Origin: Chloroflexota bacterium
GTDB lineage: Bacteria; Chloroflexota; Anaerolineae; Anaerolineales; VGOW01
Direction of reading: 5' to 3'
Assembly: GCA_016215145.1 (NCBI GenBank)
Contig: JACRLA010000412.1
Coordinates: 1-5,579 of the forward strand
DNA: 5,579 nt
The translations under genes and the position numbers were made by a program. The notes under the pieces are model-generated. The model was not told the DNA's origin. It searched no databases and saw only the letters and a program-made list of their open reading frames with translations. Positions 1-5,579 of this stretch are shown here, piece after piece. Each line of letters opens with the position of its first letter. Positions within the stretch are counted from its first letter, which is position 1.

Positions 1-109
1 TGAGTGGCAGATGGGAAGCCTTATGTGCTCGCCGCGATGCGCTTCCTCTAGCGATCTGACAACCTTTGCGTGCACACTAGCATCATTGCGCTCTGCTTTT
101 AAACCTTTG

Positions 110-193
110 AACGCTGATGACGCTGATTAGCGCAGACGCGAAGCGCGCCGATTCTTTTTTTATCATTCAGCGATGTTCAGCGCTTTCAGCGTT
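110..193. repeat. Imperfect palindrome made of ~9-nt tandem units
   Basis: The left arm at 110-136 and the right arm at 167-193 are 27 nt each and pair at 20 of 27 positions. The outermost 8 bp are perfect (AACGCTGA against TCAGCGTT). Each arm is itself a short tandem repeat: ACGCTGATG then ACGCTGATT on the left, and TTCAGCGATG, TTCAGCGCT, TTCAGCGTT on the right. The 30-nt loop holds a GC-rich segment and a run of seven T (155-161). It could be a dispersed intergenic repeat or a terminator remnant of an upstream gene. The T-run lies inside the loop rather than after the stem, which argues against a simple intrinsic terminator. Confidence 0.5.
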
Positions 194-254
194 CTGCTCT
201 TAAGTAGTTTCTAATTCTTTACCTATCTCTTACGCTTCACTCATCTTGCCTCCT

Positions 255-282
255 TTGCGTGCGTCACGATAGATAGTAAAAT
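255..282 (+). promoter_or_regulatory. Candidate housekeeping sigma promoter for the PP2C gene
   Basis: A TTGCGT hexamer (255-260) lies 16 nt before TAAAAT (277-282). The -10 matches the sigma-70 consensus at 5 of 6 positions, but the -35 matches only in its TTG. Transcription would start near 289-290, leaving a leader of about 20 nt before the ATG at 309. The leader carries a weak AGGT (297-300) as the only Shine-Dalgarno-like match. This is a pattern match only. Confidence 0.3.
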
Positions 283-308
283 CAGGCAGTCTCCTTAGGT
301 CTGTTTTT

Positions 309-1106
309 ATGCCCACAATTCTCAACGCTGCCAGCATCACACATCCCGGTCAAGTGCGTCAGTCTAACGAAGATTCGATCTTCTCGTTTGTCCGTCCGCC
401 CGAACAGGGAAACCCATTGGGTCTGCTGATCGTCGCCGACGGCATGGGCGGACACTTGGCGGGCGAGGTCGCCAGCCGGTTAGCTATCGAAACGATTCAG
501 AAAGAGATGCAGCCTCTTTTTGCAGTGAGCAGTGATGGGGCTGCCACAAAACCGTTGACGATGCTCGAAGAGCATTTACGCACGGCGATTGAAAAAGCAA
601 ACGCGATCATTCATCAGTATTCACTGCAACATCCGGACGAGGCTGCCAATTTGGGCAGCACCGTTACCTGCGCCGTTGTTCGCGGCGAAGCGGTGGTGGT
701 CGCCAACGTCGGCGACAGCCGGGTGTATCACTTGCATCAAAACGAATTGTCTCAAATCACCGAAGATCATTCTTACGTGGCGCGATTAATAAAAGAAGGT
801 CAACTGGAGCCCGAAGCGATCTATACTCATCCGCATCGCAGCGTGATCATTCGCGCTCTGGGTCACGAGCCGGGTGTTGAGGTAGATGTGTGGACGCTGG
901 AATTTGGCATCGGGGATCGTCTGCTATTATGCAGCGACGGTTTGTGGGAAATGGTGCGCGATGATCAGATCAAACAACGACTGACTAATTCCCCTCAACT
1001 GCAAGCGGCGGCGCAGACATTGATCAACGATGCCAACAACTGCGGTGGCGTAGATAATGTGAGTGTGATTGTGGCAGAGTTGATAAGCCATGATAATGAA
1101 CAATGA
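309..1106 (+). CDS. PP2C-family Ser/Thr protein phosphatase (PrpC/Stp type)
   Basis: This is a metal-dependent protein phosphatase that removes phosphate from Ser/Thr residues, here presumably on the neighbouring kinases and their targets. The 265-residue protein is close to a bare bacterial PP2C domain in length. It has no signal peptide or membrane segment, so it should be cytosolic. Family motifs appear in order: RQSNEDS (17-23), VADGMGGH (42-49, with metal-binding D44 and G45), LGSTVTC and NVGDSR (D136), ITEDHS, HPHRSVIIRALG, CSDGLWE (metal-binding D210) and GGVDNVS (D249, N250). All expected metal-ligand aspartates are present, so it should be active. The ATG at 309 puts the first motif at the usual distance from the N-terminus, with only a weak AGGT upstream. 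The last three residues and the stop codon lie in the heptamer repeat array. The next gene, a Ser/Thr kinase on the same strand, starts 116 nt downstream, so this looks like a kinase-phosphatase pair. Confidence 0.95.
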   Translation: MPTILNAASITHPGQVRQSNEDSIFSFVRPPEQGNPLGLLIVADGMGGHLAGEVASRLAIETIQKEMQPLFAVSSDGAATKPLTMLEEHLRTAIEKANAIIHQYSLQHPDEAANLGSTVTCAVVRGEAVVVANVGDSRVYHLHQNELSQITEDHSYVARLIKEGQLEPEAIYTHPHRSVIIRALGHEPGVEVDVWTLEFGIGDRLLLCSDGLWEMVRDDQIKQRLTNSPQLQAAAQTLINDANNCGGVDNVSVIVAELISHDNEQ

Positions 1107-1214
1107 GACAATGAAGAATGAACAATGAACAATGAACAATAAGTAGTGAACAGTGAAGACTGATTACTGCTCACTGATTACCAATTACTGATTACTAATT
1201 ACTGATTACTGGAT
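1095..1214. repeat. Degenerate 7-nt tandem repeat array (17 units)
   Basis: The whole stretch can be read as 17 heptamers in register, with one extra C at 1109. The first half follows AATGAAC (1095-1101, 1117-1123, 1124-1130, 1131-1137, plus variants AATGAGA, AATGAAG, AATAAGT, AGTGAAC, AGTGAAG). The second half follows ACTGATT (1159-1165, 1173-1179, 1187-1193, 1201-1207, plus variants ACTGCTC, ACCAATT, ACTAATT, ACTGGAT). The two subfamilies share the frame A-N-T-G-A. The array contains the phosphatase stop codon and ends 8 nt before the kinase ATG. It resembles the short tandemly repeated repetitive sequences with 7-nt units known from cyanobacteria. Its origin and function here are unknown. 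Confidence 0.8.
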
Positions 1215-1222
1215 CGAGACAA

Positions 1223-3517
1223 ATGGCATCTTTAGAAAAAGTCGGGCGTTACGAAATTAAAGGCGAACTGGGTCGCGGCGGCATGGCAACCGTCTATCGC
1301 GGTTACGATCCCATGTTCGAGCGTGAAGTGGCGGTTAAATTAATGCCGCGCGAATTTTTGCACGACCCGCAATTTCGAATCCGCTTTGAGCGCGAAGCAA
1401 AGACGATTGCCTTGCTGGAACATCCGGCAATCCTTCCGGTATACGACGTGGGTGAGCATGAAGGGCAACCGTTCTTCGTGATGAAACTCATGAGCGGCAA
1501 ATCTCTCGGCGATAAGTTGAAAGACGGTCCACTCTCTATTGAAGAAGCGTCAGCCATCATGAAGCGCATCGCCAGCGGGCTCGACGAAGCGCACGCCAAA
1601 GGCATTGTCCACCGCGATCTCAAACCGGGCAACATCCTCTTCGACACGCGCGGCGAGGCTTACGTCGCCGACTTCGGCATCGCCAAAGTGATGCAAGGCA
1701 CACAAGGCAACATGACCGGCAGCGGCATCATCGGCACGCCATCGTACATGAGCCCCGAGCAAGCGCGCGGCGAGAAAGACATTGACGGGCGCAGTGATGT
1801 CTACGCCCTCGGCACGATCTTGTTTGAAATGCTCAGCGGCTCTCTGCCCTTTGAAGCCGATACGCCGATTGGCGTGGCGATGAAACACATCACCGAACCC
1901 GTGCCGCACATCTTGGAAAAGAATCCTGATCTACCCGAAAGCGTTCAAGGAGTGATCGCGCAAGCGATGGCGAAAGATCGCCACGAGCGCTACGCCATGC
2001 CGAGCCAGATGGCAGCCGCTTTGGAAGCCGTCGCGCGCGGCGAAAGCGTTCCACAATTTGACGCTGCCACTGCCGCGTGGAAACCCGATGGGGTAGATCG
2101 AACCATTGCGCGACAGCCGAAGACACGATTGAGCAACGTGTCGCCCACCGTTGCCGCCAAAGCCGGTGAGACTCTCGCCGGACGCGGCGCGGCAGCCACC
2201 GCCCCAACCAGCGGCGGAGTCAATCCGGGTTTAGTTCTTGTCCTCATTGGAGTTCCGGCGATTCTGGTGTTCATCATCGGCGCGATTTTAGTTGGCGGCA
2301 GCATGATAAGTGGCGGCAACACCGCGCAAACGGCAACCGCCGCGTTCATTCTTAATCAGACTCAAGCGGCAAATGAAAAATTAACAGCGGTGGCGCAACT
2401 TCAATCACAGATCACTGCCACGGCAATTGCCACACAACAAGCGCAACTCTCTTCAACGCAGCAATCGCTCGCCGCCACCGGCACGGCACAAGCGGCAGCG
2501 GCACAAGGCACGGCGCAAGCGCAACGCAACGCGACGGCAACCGCGCAGATTCAAGCCACCACGTCGTTTGCGGCAACCGCAACGGCGCAAGCGGGAGTGA
2601 ACAACCCGAAAGTCGCTTTTGTCAACGCTAACGATCTGTGGGTGGTGAACGTAGATGGATCGAATCTTAAACAGCTGACCAAAGACGGCGCGCAAAAGAT
2701 TCAATTACGCTGGTTGTCCGATGGTCGCACGATCACTTTTATCTCTGGCAAGTGCGTGCGCTCCGCCGATTACGTCACGGGTCAAGTAAAAGATTTAGTC
2801 TGTTTCAGTTTCGCCGAACTGGTGGAGGGCTTCGAAGTCTCACCCGATGGTCGTTACTTTGGCGTCGCCGTAGATCGCATCCTCTACATCGGCGATTACG
2901 ATCCGCCGCGCTTGGCGCAGGCAACGTCACGACTCCGCATCGAACAGATGGCGTCCTGTTTAAAATTCGAGAACAGTCCGGTGAAGCAAATACGCTGGGG
3001 ACGCGAGAACAAACAAGTAGCCTTGTTGGCGCTGGCGCCATTGGCAGGTAAGCAAGCCGATTACGTCATGCTGTTCAATTTAAATTGCGGTCAACCGCTC
3101 AATCAACTAAAAGATTCTTTCCCCGGCACACGGTTCACCTTGCCCGGTTTCGATCAACTGCCTCAACTCTCCAGCTATGGTTGGGACGCCGAGTCGTATT
3201 TTGCTCTCAACAACAACGTGCGCAATGATGGCTACGGCGATTTGTATCTCTACAACTCCAGCAACTTTCGCCCGCCTACTAAAATCAACCCGCTCGAAGT
3301 GTGTTGTTATCGCGACACGTCGTGGAACAATGACGGCAAGGCAATGACCTTCGCTTTCCAAGACATCCGTGATGGAGCGCAGAGCCGCGCCAGAATCTAT
3401 TACATCCAATTTGCCAGTCTCGGCACCGGGGCGCAATACAAACCGATCCCGCTTCCCGAAACTTTTTTTGCGACGGCAAGCGAGAAACCGTTTCCGGCGA
3501 TCTCGCCGACCAGATAA
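1223..3517 (+). CDS. Membrane Ser/Thr kinase with A/T/Q stalk and TolB/WD40-like propeller
   Basis: This is a 764-residue PknB-like Hanks-type Ser/Thr kinase of receptor layout. The kinase domain spans about residues 10-275. It has the glycine loop GRGGMATV (17-24), VAVK with ATP-binding K39, αC glutamate E58, catalytic HRDLKPGN (D132, N137), metal-binding DFG (D150) and the activation segment GTPSYMSPE (171-179), so it should be active. One hydrophobic helix (about 337-357) is followed by an Ala/Thr/Gln-rich stalk (366-457). The C-terminal domain (about 459-760) has PD40/TolB-type blades such as LWVVNVDGSNLKQLT and FEVSPDGRYFG. The expected topology is kinase inside and propeller outside, probably as a sensor of an unknown ligand or of envelope state. 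All six cysteines (511, 527, 579, 622, 694, 695) fall in the outer domain. The start is set by the conserved VGRYEIKGELG N-terminus shared with the downstream paralogue; only a weak GAG precedes it. There are no PASTA repeats. The upstream neighbour is the PP2C phosphatase. Confidence 0.93.
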   Translation: MASLEKVGRYEIKGELGRGGMATVYRGYDPMFEREVAVKLMPREFLHDPQFRIRFEREAKTIALLEHPAILPVYDVGEHEGQPFFVMKLMSGKSLGDKLKDGPLSIEEASAIMKRIASGLDEAHAKGIVHRDLKPGNILFDTRGEAYVADFGIAKVMQGTQGNMTGSGIIGTPSYMSPEQARGEKDIDGRSDVYALGTILFEMLSGSLPFEADTPIGVAMKHITEPVPHILEKNPDLPESVQGVIAQAMAKDRHERYAMPSQMAAALEAVARGESVPQFDAATAAWKPDGVDRTIARQPKTRLSNVSPTVAAKAGETLAGRGAAATAPTSGGVNPGLVLVLIGVPAILVFIIGAILVGGSMISGGNTAQTATAAFILNQTQAANEKLTAVAQLQSQITATAIATQQAQLSSTQQSLAATGTAQAAAAQGTAQAQRNATATAQIQATTSFAATATAQAGVNNPKVAFVNANDLWVVNVDGSNLKQLTKDGAQKIQLRWLSDGRTITFISGKCVRSADYVTGQVKDLVCFSFAELVEGFEVSPDGRYFGVAVDRILYIGDYDPPRLAQATSRLRIEQMASCLKFENSPVKQIRWGRENKQVALLALAPLAGKQADYVMLFNLNCGQPLNQLKDSFPGTRFTLPGFDQLPQLSSYGWDAESYFALNNNVRNDGYGDLYLYNSSNFRPPTKINPLEVCCYRDTSWNNDGKAMTFAFQDIRDGAQSRARIYYIQFASLGTGAQYKPIPLPETFFATASEKPFPAISPTR
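2318..2593 (+). repeat. Low-complexity A/T/Q stalk-coding segment inside the first kinase
   Basis: Residues 366-457 are dominated by Ala, Thr and Gln, with recurring ATAQ, TAQA and TATAQ motifs and no Cys, Trp, Tyr, His, Gly-rich or Pro-rich stretch. At DNA level this gives loosely repeated GGCACGGCACAAGCG-like units. It sits directly after the transmembrane helix, so it most likely forms an extended or helical extracytoplasmic stalk that holds the propeller away from the membrane. Such linkers are a recurring style in Chloroflexota surface proteins, an impression from general knowledge that was not checked here. Confidence 0.7.
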
Positions 3518-3522
3518 CGCAT

Positions 3523-3557
3523 AAGACCTGTCAGGTTTTAAAAACCTGACAGGTCTT
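3523..3557 (+). terminator. Perfect palindrome, likely intrinsic terminator
   Basis: The arms AAGACCTGTCAGGTTTT (3523-3539) and AAAACCTGACAGGTCTT (3541-3557) are perfect reverse complements around a single A at 3540. A physical hairpin would have a 13-bp stem closed by a 9-nt A/T loop. It begins 5 nt after the first kinase's stop codon and is followed by TCTTTCTCT, a pyrimidine-rich but interrupted tail. It could end transcription of the phosphatase-kinase unit. It could equally be a dispersed palindromic repeat, because the arms are more symmetric than a terminator needs. Confidence 0.65.
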
Positions 3558-3566
3558 TCTTTCTCT

Positions 3567-3791
3567 ATGTTCAACAAAGTAGGTCGCTACGAAATTAAAG
3601 GTGAGTTAGGTCGCGGTGGCATGGCGACGGTCTATCGCGGCTACGACCCGATGTTCGAGCGCGAAGTGGCGGTGAAGATCATGCCGCGCGAATTTTTAAA
3701 AGACGTACGACCCGATGTTCGAGCGCGAAGTGGCGGTGAAGATCATGCCGCGCGAATTTTTAAAAGACGCCGCGTTCCGCGCCCGCTTTGA
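3567..3791 (+). pseudogene. N-terminal part of second Ser/Thr kinase, cut off by a frameshift
   Basis: This is the true start of the second kinase. The first 46 residues nearly repeat the upstream kinase: VGRYEIKGELGRGGMATVYRG, then VAVK with ATP-site K37, then MPREFLKD. After codon 46 (ending at 3704) the second copy of a 64-bp tandem duplication puts translation out of frame. Residues 47-74 are nonsense (VRPDVRARSGG and on), and a stop follows at 3789-3791. As written the product is a 74-residue fragment with the glycine loop but no catalytic loop, so it cannot be a kinase. No Shine-Dalgarno match lies in the 9 nt before the ATG. The nearest AGG (3551-3553) is inside the upstream palindrome. 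The sequence continues in another frame as the next entry. Confidence 0.85.
3642..3769. repeat. Exact 64-bp tandem duplication causing a frameshift
   Basis: 3642-3705 and 3706-3769 are identical over 64 nt and directly adjacent. The flanking bases differ (C before copy one, G before copy two; T after copy one, C after copy two), so the unit is exactly 64 bp with no microhomology at its ends. One unit encodes YDPMFEREVAVKIMPREFLKD, running from the end of the glycine-loop strand past the ATP-binding lysine, plus one extra base. Because 64 is not a multiple of three, the second copy moves the reading frame by one base. The upstream paralogue has only one copy of this segment. Confidence 0.97.
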
Positions 3792-5579
3792 ACGCGAAGC
3801 CAAAACCATCGCCCTGCTCGAACACCCCGCCATCCTCCCCGTTTACGATTTCGGCGAAGAAGACAACCAGCCTTACTTCATCATGCGCCTGATGGCGGGC
3901 GGCACGCTCGGCGAGCGGCTCAAACATGGCGCGCTCTCGCTTGAAGAGATCGTGCGTATTATGAATCGTCTCGCGCCCGCGCTCGATCTGGCGCACTCCA
4001 AAGGCATCGTCCACCGCGATCTTAAACCGGCAAACATCCTCTTCGACATCGAAGGCAATCCCTACATCTCCGACTTCGGCATCGCCAAGATGTTGCAGCA
4101 AGCAAGCAGCATCACCGGCAGCGGGCTCATCGGCACGCCGTCGTACATGAGCCCCGAACAAGCGCGCGGCGAGACCGACATTGATTCACGCAGCGACATC
4201 TATTCGCTCGGCGTGATTCTGTACGAGATGCTCAGCGGTCAACTACCGTTTCAAGCCGATACGCCCATCGCCGTCGTGATGCAGCACCTCTCCTCGCCGG
4301 TGCCGCGCATTATCGAAACGGATCCTAAACTTCCGGTAAGTTGTCAGCAGATTCTCGACGCGGCAATGGCGAAGGAGCGCGAAGAGCGCTTCGCCAACGC
4401 CACGCAGATCGCTCTGAGTCTTGAAGCCATCTCACGCAACGAACCTCTGCCGCAGTTTGCGTTAAGCACCGACACCACACGCCCGCATCAACCGCTCGAC
4501 GATGACGCAGGCAAAAAGCAACAGGAAGGAGAGGCGGCATCACCGAAGATCACGTCGCTCACCAGTTTCAAATGTCCGCAGTGTGGCGCGCCCATCGAGA
4601 TACCACCCGGAGTCAGTTCAACAAAGTGCGGTTATTGCGGCGCGTCGATCATCATCCCCAAAGAATTGCGCGCCAAGATCGAAGCCACGGAAAGAAAAAA
4701 GATTCGCAAGACGGATGAGCCGAAAGTGGAGATCGAGATTCCGCTTGCGCCGCCGCCAGCCCCGCCCGCCCTGCCGACTTACCCCAAGCCGCTCGTCGGC
4801 GCGGAAGCCACGGCGACCATCACCGTGTTCGTCCTGTCGTGCATCGCCTTAACCGCTTTCGCCATCATCGTTGCCACAACGGATCTCAAACGATTGAGGG
4901 ACAACATCACAGATCGAATCACGGCGACTCCTTTTTTTGTGATCGGTGACGCCGCCACGCCCGCGGCGGCATCCACCTCATCATCAACCGCCCGCGCCAC
5001 TCCAATCACCCTCGCCGCATCATCCGATGCAGCGTTGATCGTCAATGGCGACAACATCTTTCAAGACCCGCAAGCGTTGAGCATTGACGCCAACAATAAT
5101 TATTACGTCTCCGACGGCAAAGCGGTTCGCATTTTTAAATTTGATTCGAGCGGCAAGTTGGTGCATCAATGGGCAGTGGATACGAAGAGCGCCTACGGTT
5201 CGCGCAGTCTGGTCGCAGATCGATTCGGGAATTTGTACGTGGTGCAGGATGGCGTGATTTTAAAATACAACGCCATTAGCGGCGTACTGCAAAGCAAAAT
5301 CACCGACAGCAACGGCGCGGGCTTTTTGGATATGGCGACTCTGCCCGACGGCGGTTTCGCCACAACGTGGTATTCCAACCGTGATGACATTGTGCGCTTC
5401 AACGCCAACGCGCAGATGATGTTTCGTGTTCAAAAAGCCATCAGTGGTCAGACCGACAAACCCGAAAAACTTTTACGCATCGCGGTGGATTCGTTGGGTA
5501 ACATCTACACAGCCGGTGACGATAACGGCGTCATCGTCAAGTATTCCAGCGAAGGCAAGTTCTTGATCAAGTTCGGCTC
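3715..5579 (+). CDS. Second membrane Ser/Thr kinase: zinc ribbon and NHL-like propeller (frameshifted, 3' end outside window)
   Basis: This frame is open from 3700 to the window end, and 3715 is its first ATG. The ancestral start is 3567. Residue numbers here assume one copy of the 64-bp duplication. Kinase motifs are K37, E56, HRDLKPAN (D130, N135), DFG (D148) and GTPSYMSPE, all intact and parallel to the upstream kinase. A Cys4 zinc ribbon follows (C315, C318, C333, C336; CPQC and CGYC), then a Pro-rich stretch (about 371-387), one transmembrane helix (about 397-416), an Ala/Ser/Thr linker, and from about 471 a propeller with NHL/SMP-30-like blades (ALSIDANNNYYVSDG, LVADRFGNLYVVQDG, IAVDSLGNIYTAGDD). 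The likely topology is kinase and zinc ribbon inside, propeller outside. If translation began at 3715 the protein would keep the ATP-site lysine but lack the glycine loop, and so would probably be inactive. No ribosome site precedes 3715. There is no stop or other decay downstream. Confidence 0.88.
   Translation, partial: MFEREVAVKIMPREFLKDAAFRARFEREAKTIALLEHPAILPVYDFGEEDNQPYFIMRLMAGGTLGERLKHGALSLEEIVRIMNRLAPALDLAHSKGIVHRDLKPANILFDIEGNPYISDFGIAKMLQQASSITGSGLIGTPSYMSPEQARGETDIDSRSDIYSLGVILYEMLSGQLPFQADTPIAVVMQHLSSPVPRIIETDPKLPVSCQQILDAAMAKEREERFANATQIALSLEAISRNEPLPQFALSTDTTRPHQPLDDDAGKKQQEGEAASPKITSLTSFKCPQCGAPIEIPPGVSSTKCGYCGASIIIPKELRAKIEATERKKIRKTDEPKVEIEIPLAPPPAPPALPTYPKPLVGAEATATITVFVLSCIALTAFAIIVATTDLKRLRDNITDRITATPFFVIGDAATPAAASTSSSTARATPITLAASSDAALIVNGDNIFQDPQALSIDANNNYYVSDGKAVRIFKFDSSGKLVHQWAVDTKSAYGSRSLVADRFGNLYVVQDGVILKYNAISGVLQSKITDSNGAGFLDMATLPDGGFATTWYSNRDDIVRFNANAQMMFRVQKAISGQTDKPEKLLRIAVDSLGNIYTAGDDNGVIVKYSSEGKFLIKFG

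Larger units (their letters stand above)
1..308. other. Upstream non-coding region, no supportable gene
   Basis: No reading frame here gives a convincing gene on either strand. Forward frame 1 between the stop codons at 1-3 and 49-51 reads VADGKPYVLAAMRFL. It looks protein-like, but it is only 15 codons and has no start or context, so it may be the decayed tail of an upstream gene. The stretch does contain the imperfect palindrome at 110-193 and a candidate promoter just before the phosphatase gene. The 11-mer CCTTTGCGTGC occurs twice (63-73 and 252-262), and the second copy overlaps the candidate -35 box. The rest is AT-richer than the genes and shows nothing else I can name. Confidence 0.6.

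Noticed and set aside
1..51. 3' end of an upstream gene (VADGKPYVLAAMRFL before a stop at 49-51)
   Set aside because: It is bounded by a stop at 1-3, only 15 codons long, and matches no family I can name.
1095..1214. CRISPR array
   Set aside because: The units are 7 nt with no spacers, so it is a simple tandem array.
1550..2349. Minus-strand reading frames inside the first kinase (1550-1909, 1890-2207, 1990-2349)
   Set aside because: They lie antisense to a clearly conserved kinase, have no recognisable domain, and have the Arg/Ala-rich composition expected of shadow frames.
3107..3577. A 156-residue minus-strand frame over the end of the first kinase and the palindrome
   Set aside because: It is antisense to the propeller-coding region with no recognisable motif; its start falls in the palindrome region only by chance.
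3691..3702. Programmed frameshift or polymerase slippage at the T5A4 run as a way to express the split kinase
   Set aside because: The runs are short, the shift needed is +1 or -2, no stimulatory structure is visible, and the exact 64-bp duplication already explains the frame change.
4502..4852. A 116-residue plus-strand frame overlapping the zinc ribbon and linker
   Set aside because: It is Arg/Ser/Pro-rich and out of frame with the kinase, which keeps CxxC motifs and a membrane helix in its own frame.

Overview
The window reads as a chromosomal signalling locus from a bacterium with moderate GC content. It is most likely a member of the Chloroflexota, Anaerolineae-like. That placement is an inference from style: membrane Ser/Thr kinases with an Ala/Thr/Gln-rich stalk after the transmembrane helix, extracytoplasmic beta-propeller sensors, and short tandem-repeat arrays between genes. 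No rRNA, tRNA, transposase or CRISPR array is visible. All recognisable genes are on the + strand.

Layout: 1-308 has no supportable gene. It holds an imperfect palindrome built from about 9-nt repeats (110-193) and a candidate promoter (255-282). 309-1106 encodes a complete cytosolic PP2C-type Ser/Thr protein phosphatase. 1095-1214 is a degenerate array of 7-nt repeats that overlaps the phosphatase stop codon and fills the gap to the next gene. 1223-3517 encodes a complete receptor-type Ser/Thr kinase: kinase domain, one transmembrane helix, A/T/Q-rich stalk and TolB/WD40-like propeller. 3523-3557 is a perfect 17-bp-arm palindrome that looks like an intrinsic terminator and ends only 9 nt before the next ATG. 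From 3567 to the window end lies a second, paralogous receptor kinase: kinase domain, zinc ribbon, transmembrane helix and NHL-like propeller. Its 3' end is outside the window.

The second kinase gene is interrupted as written. An exact 64-bp tandem duplication (3642-3705 and 3706-3769) inside the N-lobe coding region shifts the frame, and the original frame stops at 3789-3791. The downstream frame then stays open for about 1.87 kb. Removing one copy restores a continuous kinase that aligns with its upstream paralogue. The lesion is therefore recent, a reversible on/off change, or a sequencing or assembly error.

Taken together this is an eSTK/eSTP module: a phosphatase that would oppose two membrane kinases. 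The kinases have similar catalytic halves but different juxtamembrane and sensor halves. I see no evidence of a wholly new system. The points most worth following are the 64-bp duplication, the heptamer array, and the zinc ribbon with a swapped sensor in the second kinase.
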